NCBI GenBank assembly: GCA_013213915.1
Contig: JABSRK010000127.1
Location: 1-9,499, forward strand
DNA from: Planctomycetota bacterium
GTDB taxonomy: Bacteria > Planctomycetota > GCA-002687715
Length of the DNA: 9,499 bases
Direction of reading: 5' to 3'
Part shown: positions 7,171 to 9,499 of the stretch, piece by piece
How the letters are laid out: every line of letters begins with the position of its first letter
How positions within the stretch are numbered: position 1 is the first letter of the stretch
Translations under genes and position numbers: made by a program
The notes under the pieces: generated by a model
Told to the model about the DNA's origin: nothing
The model's database searches: none
What the model saw: the letters and a program-made list of their open reading frames with translations, nothing else

Positions 7171-8250
7171 ATGAGAAGGCTCGCTTGCCTGCTGATCCTC
7201 GTGAGCGCGGCGTCGTCCCAGGGAGACGCGACAACCAAGCCTGCGGGCAAGAAGCCCGGGGCGGACCCGACCAGGGTCTATGAGAGTGGCATCGCGGCCT
7301 TGGTGAATCGGGAGGTGATCACCATCGCCGAGGTGCGCGAGGCCATGCGCGTGTCGGCTGTTGGCATGTCCGAGGCCGCCCGGCGCGAGTTGTTCGAGCG
7401 CACGCTGGCGGTGATGATCCTGGACCGGGTCATGGATCAGGCTGCGGCGCGGCTGCAACTGGTTCTGAATCCCCAGCACATTCTCGCCCACGTCGAACGA
7501 CAGAAGTCGGAACTCGGGGGGGAGGAGTCCTACCGGGAATACCTGATGGAGCGCGGGACGAGTCACGAAGAGTACGTGACCGACCTCACTCTTCGCTCCC
7601 AGCGCCACCTCTACGTGAGTGCGTTCGCAGGGGGATCGCGCGGGGTCGGCGACACGCTGCGCCCCGAACACAGTGTGGACCCGACCGCTCGTGAGGTTCG
7701 GGCGTACTACGAAGACCACCTCAAAGACGACTTCAGCAACGTCTCCCAGGCGGACATCTGGTACATGGCGATCACCGTCGGCTCCACGGCCTCCCGAATC
7801 GAACGGGGTACGAAGGCGAAGGCCCTCGAGAAGGCGAAGCGGATCAAGGCGGAGCTGGTCACGGGAGCTGACTTCGCGACCCTCGCCCGGCTCCATAGCC
7901 CGATCACCGCTGAGACGGGTGGGCATTCGGGCTGGCACGACCGGGGGTCTTCCTTGCTCAAGCCCATCATCGACTATGCGTTCGAGGGTGAGGTCGGCAC
8001 GGTGTCCGACCCCATCGAGTTTGGGGCTGGCTGGTTGCTGGTGCGTTGCGCAGAGCGCAAGGAGGCGCATGTGGTTCCCTTCGCCGTTGCGCAGAGGACC
8101 ATCACCGCGAAGATCCGCGAGGAACGGCTGGATAGGGCTCGTGCTTCCGTCGAGGCCCGGATCGTCCGCGAGTCGTACATTTACCCGGTGAAGTACAAGC
8201 TCGGGCTCATCGCGTCTCTGGAGGCCCGGAGGCGGGGTCTTACCCCGTGA
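7171..8250 (+). CDS. Exported SurA/PpiC-type peptidyl-prolyl isomerase or chaperone
   Basis: Probably a periplasmic folding factor for exported or outer-membrane proteins. It has 359 residues. Residues 1-18 form a signal peptide: RR, a hydrophobic core (LACLLILVSA), then AASSQ. C6 lies too early to be a lipobox cysteine. Residues 38-150 resemble the SurA N-terminal chaperone domain, opening with IAALVNREVITIAEVREAM. Residues 193-297 are a parvulin (PpiC) domain: AKRIKAELVTGADFATLAR, then GGHSGW, FEGEVGTVSDPIEF and GWLLVRCAERKE. The two histidines usual in active parvulins are not seen: the first strand reads ADIWYMAI rather than having the HIL-type motif, and the last strand reads GWLLV rather than GWHII. 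It may therefore act as a chaperone without isomerase activity. It lies 61 bases after mfd, with a possible terminator at its end. It could be named surA- or prsA-like, but the symbol is left open. Confidence 0.85.
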   Translation: MRRLACLLILVSAASSQGDATTKPAGKKPGADPTRVYESGIAALVNREVITIAEVREAMRVSAVGMSEAARRELFERTLAVMILDRVMDQAAARLQLVLNPQHILAHVERQKSELGGEESYREYLMERGTSHEEYVTDLTLRSQRHLYVSAFAGGSRGVGDTLRPEHSVDPTAREVRAYYEDHLKDDFSNVSQADIWYMAITVGSTASRIERGTKAKALEKAKRIKAELVTGADFATLARLHSPITAETGGHSGWHDRGSSLLKPIIDYAFEGEVGTVSDPIEFGAGWLLVRCAERKEAHVVPFAVAQRTITAKIREERLDRARASVEARIVRESYIYPVKYKLGLIASLEARRRGLTP

Positions 8251-8280
8251 CCAGCTATCACGGCAGAGTTCGATTTTCTT
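8245..8280 (+). terminator. Possible intrinsic terminator at the end of the foldase gene
   Basis: CCGTGA (8245-8250, including the stop codon) and TCACGG (8258-8263) form a 6-bp stem with a 7-base loop. A T-rich stretch follows at 8269-8280 (TTCGATTTTCTT). The stem is short, the T tract starts 5 bases after it and is interrupted, so this would be a weak terminator. Its position between a complete gene and a good promoter supports the call. Confidence 0.4.
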
Positions 8281-8302
8281 GCCTTGTCCCGTGAACCAAG
8301 GC
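8281..8302. repeat. Inverted repeat (second hairpin) before the promoter
   Basis: GCCTTG (8281-8286) and CAAGGC (8297-8302) form a perfect 6-bp stem with a 10-base loop. The loop holds CCCGTGA, a second copy of the sequence at the end of the foldase gene. It ends 13 bases before the -35 box, so it could be part of the termination region or an upstream operator. No T tract follows on the + strand. Confidence 0.4.
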
Positions 8303-8315
8303 CCGATCCCACTCG

Positions 8316-8344
8316 TTGACCCCCCCTGTGCGCAAGCCTATAGT
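8316..8344 (+). promoter_or_regulatory. Strong sigma70-type promoter for the last gene
   Basis: TTGACC (8316-8321; five of six consensus bases) and TATAGT (8339-8344; five of six) are separated by exactly 17 bases. The predicted start site is near 8351, giving a leader of about 63 bases before the ATG at 8414. This is the best promoter match in the window, and it lies in the longest intergenic gap. Confidence 0.7.
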
Positions 8345-8360
8345 CCGGATGGGGTTGGAC

Positions 8361-8408
8361 ATGTTCTCCGACCTCTCTCCCTTGCGTGAGCTTCAACGGG
8401 AGCCCTAA
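8361..8408 (+). CDS. Possible 15-residue leader ORF
   Basis: ATG at 8361 opens a frame of 15 residues (MFSDLSPLRELQREP) ending in TAA at 8406-8408, 5 bases before the start of the next gene. It lies wholly within the predicted leader of the promoter at 8316-8344. The upstream GGATGGGG is only a loose ribosome binding site. The peptide has no run of one amino acid that would suggest classical attenuation. A chance ORF is the simpler explanation; if translated, it could affect initiation at 8414. Confidence 0.15.
   Translation: MFSDLSPLRELQREP
8398..8402 (+). promoter_or_regulatory. Ribosome binding site of the last gene
   Basis: GGGAG lies 11 bases before the ATG at 8414, slightly farther than ideal. 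An in-frame TGA at 8387-8389, with no other start codon between, leaves ATG 8414 as the only reasonable start. Confidence 0.5.
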
Positions 8409-8413
8409 CTCCA

Positions 8414-9499
8414 ATGTCAGAAACTAATTACGAATATGATGGCTATGGCCATCATCACGAGGCAGCGACCTTCAACGACATCCTTGTCGAGCAGCTTCGT
8501 AGCGTGCCCTGGCTGATGATCTCCGTCGCGGTCCACGTCGTGATCGCCATCATCCTCAACCTGTTCTCCTCGATAGGAGGTGAGGACGACGAGGACAGTT
8601 CGTTCAACGTCTCTGAGGACGCCACCCTCGAGAACGAGATGGAGGAGGAGGTCGAGGAGGAGACCGAGGAGATCAAGCCCGAAGAGGAGCCGACTGAAGA
8701 GCCGGTCATCAAGGACACGGAGATCTCCGACCACAACGAGACCGACGACAACGAGGAATGGGAGGAGTCGAAGGGTGACGAGGACAATCTGTCCGACAAG
8801 CCGTTCGATGGCACCCAGACCAACGATGCGATCGGCCTCGGCGGTGGCGCCGGCGGCCGGTTCGGTCGCAATCGTGGCGGCAAGCGCAACCTTCGCGCCA
8901 TGGGCGGCGGTGGCAAGACGCAGCGGGCTGTAGAACGCGGTCTTGAGTGGCTTGCCAACCACCAGTCCAAGGACGGTCGGTGGGACTGCGATGCTTTCAT
9001 GCAGAACGGTGACCCCAAGAAGGGTGAGTTGTGTGACGGCAAGGGAAACGCGATGTATGACGTCGGTGTGTCCGGCCTTGCGCTCCTCGCGTTCCTTGGC
9101 GCCGGTAACACCCACAAGGAGGGCACCTACCGGACCACGGTTCGCAAGGCGCTCAAGTGGCTGAAGAACCAGCAGGACGCCGAGGGCTGCTTCGGCTCAC
9201 GTGGCGATCCGCACTTCACCTACAACCACGCGATCGGCGCCCTGGCCATGACCGAGGCCTACGCCATGACCCGCTCTGGCATCTGGAAGGCTACGGCACA
9301 GAACGGGCTCAACTTCGTCATGAAGTGCCAGAACCCGTACAAGGCCTGGCGTTACGGGGAGTGTCCCGGGGACAACGACAGCTCGGTCACCGGCTGGATG
9401 GTCATGGCGCTCAAGTCAGCCAAGGTCTCGGGTCTGGATGTCAACGAGACGGCGCTGACCTGGGCGAGAGACTGGATCGTCGAGATGACGGACGAGGAG
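8414..9499 (+). CDS. TonB-like anchored prenyltransferase/squalene-oxidase-repeat protein, 3' end missing
   Basis: The frame is open for 362 codons to the window edge. Residues 1-30 are a short cytoplasmic tail with a GHHHEA cluster. Residues 31-51 (VPWLMISVAVHVVIAIILNLF) form one membrane helix, resembling the N-terminal anchor of TonB/TolA-type proteins. Residues 57-125 are an extremely acidic linker, about half Asp/Glu, including KPEEEPTEEPVIK, which recalls TonB's EP/KP linker. A basic glycine-rich stretch follows (141-167). From 169 onward come alpha-alpha-toroid repeats of the prenyltransferase/squalene oxidase type: RAVERGLEWLANHQSKDGRW (171-190), VRKALKWLKNQQDAEGCFG (243-261), TAQNGLNFVMKCQNPYKAWR (294-313), and a fourth beginning near 347. 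Hydrophobic helices lie between them (DVGVSGLALLAFLGAG; NHAIGALAMTEAYAM). Five cysteines (192, 207, 259, 305, 317) are present. The QxxxGxW-like ends mark the fold, but the cyclase catalytic DxDD motif is not seen in this portion. Enzyme activity is unproven; a periplasmic binding or scaffold role is possible. Confidence 0.85.
   Translation, partial: MSETNYEYDGYGHHHEAATFNDILVEQLRSVPWLMISVAVHVVIAIILNLFSSIGGEDDEDSSFNVSEDATLENEMEEEVEEETEEIKPEEEPTEEPVIKDTEISDHNETDDNEEWEESKGDEDNLSDKPFDGTQTNDAIGLGGGAGGRFGRNRGGKRNLRAMGGGGKTQRAVERGLEWLANHQSKDGRWDCDAFMQNGDPKKGELCDGKGNAMYDVGVSGLALLAFLGAGNTHKEGTYRTTVRKALKWLKNQQDAEGCFGSRGDPHFTYNHAIGALAMTEAYAMTRSGIWKATAQNGLNFVMKCQNPYKAWRYGECPGDNDSSVTGWMVMALKSAKVSGLDVNETALTWARDWIVEMTDEE

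Noticed and set aside
7144..8070. Minus-strand ORF of 308 codons
   Set aside because: Antisense to the foldase gene, which has a signal peptide, a ribosome binding site and a PpiC domain. No recognisable motif in the antisense frame.
8577..8582. Internal GGAGGT followed by GTG, suggesting an internal start
   Set aside because: The GTG opens another frame that gives only an Arg/Ser/Thr-rich shadow. The main frame reads IGGEDDED across it without a nearby in-frame start.
8417..9115. Minus-strand ORF of 232 codons that looks like a hydrophobic membrane protein
   Set aside because: It is the antisense of the last gene. Reverse-complementing the many GAG (Glu) codons of the acidic linker gives CTC (Leu), which creates false hydrophobic runs. 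The + strand frame has a promoter, ribosome binding site and recognisable repeats.

Overview
This is a GC-rich bacterial window with six protein-coding genes, all on the + strand. Both ends cut through genes: the first lacks its N-terminus and the last lacks its C-terminus. The best guess for the source is a planctomycete or a relative. This rests on three things: the last gene's architecture (a TonB-like membrane anchor joined to squalene-cyclase-type repeats), the symporter subfamily, and the high GC. It is an inference from gene style; no rRNA or other marker is present to confirm it.

Layout. 2-1888: a sodium:solute symporter (SSS) with an unusual hydrophilic insert. 1924-3126: a dNTP triphosphohydrolase of the HD superfamily (dgt). 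3123-3830: ribonuclease III (rnc), overlapping dgt by 4 bases. 3888-7109: the transcription-repair coupling factor Mfd. 7171-8250: an exported SurA/PpiC-type foldase. 8414 to the window end: a TonB-like-anchored, prenyltransferase/squalene-oxidase-repeat protein with a very acidic linker. Gaps are 35, -4, 57, 60 and 163 bases. No stretch over 300 bases lacks a gene.

How the genes work together. dgt, rnc and mfd form a compact nucleic-acid block: dNTP pool control, RNA processing and transcription-coupled repair. The dgt/rnc overlap suggests translational coupling. The foldase has its own clear ribosome binding site and acts outside the cytoplasm. Its stop codon lies in a hairpin followed by a T-rich stretch, the best terminator candidate. 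The 163-base gap after it also holds the best promoter: TTGACC, a 17-base spacer, then TATAGT. The last gene therefore looks like the start of a new transcription unit.

No tRNA, rRNA, CRISPR array, insertion sequence, integrase or phage gene was seen. Most of the window is ordinary housekeeping DNA. The points most worth a second look are the architecture of the last gene, the loss of the usual active-site histidines in the foldase's PpiC domain, the symporter insert, and the overlapping hairpins after the foldase gene.
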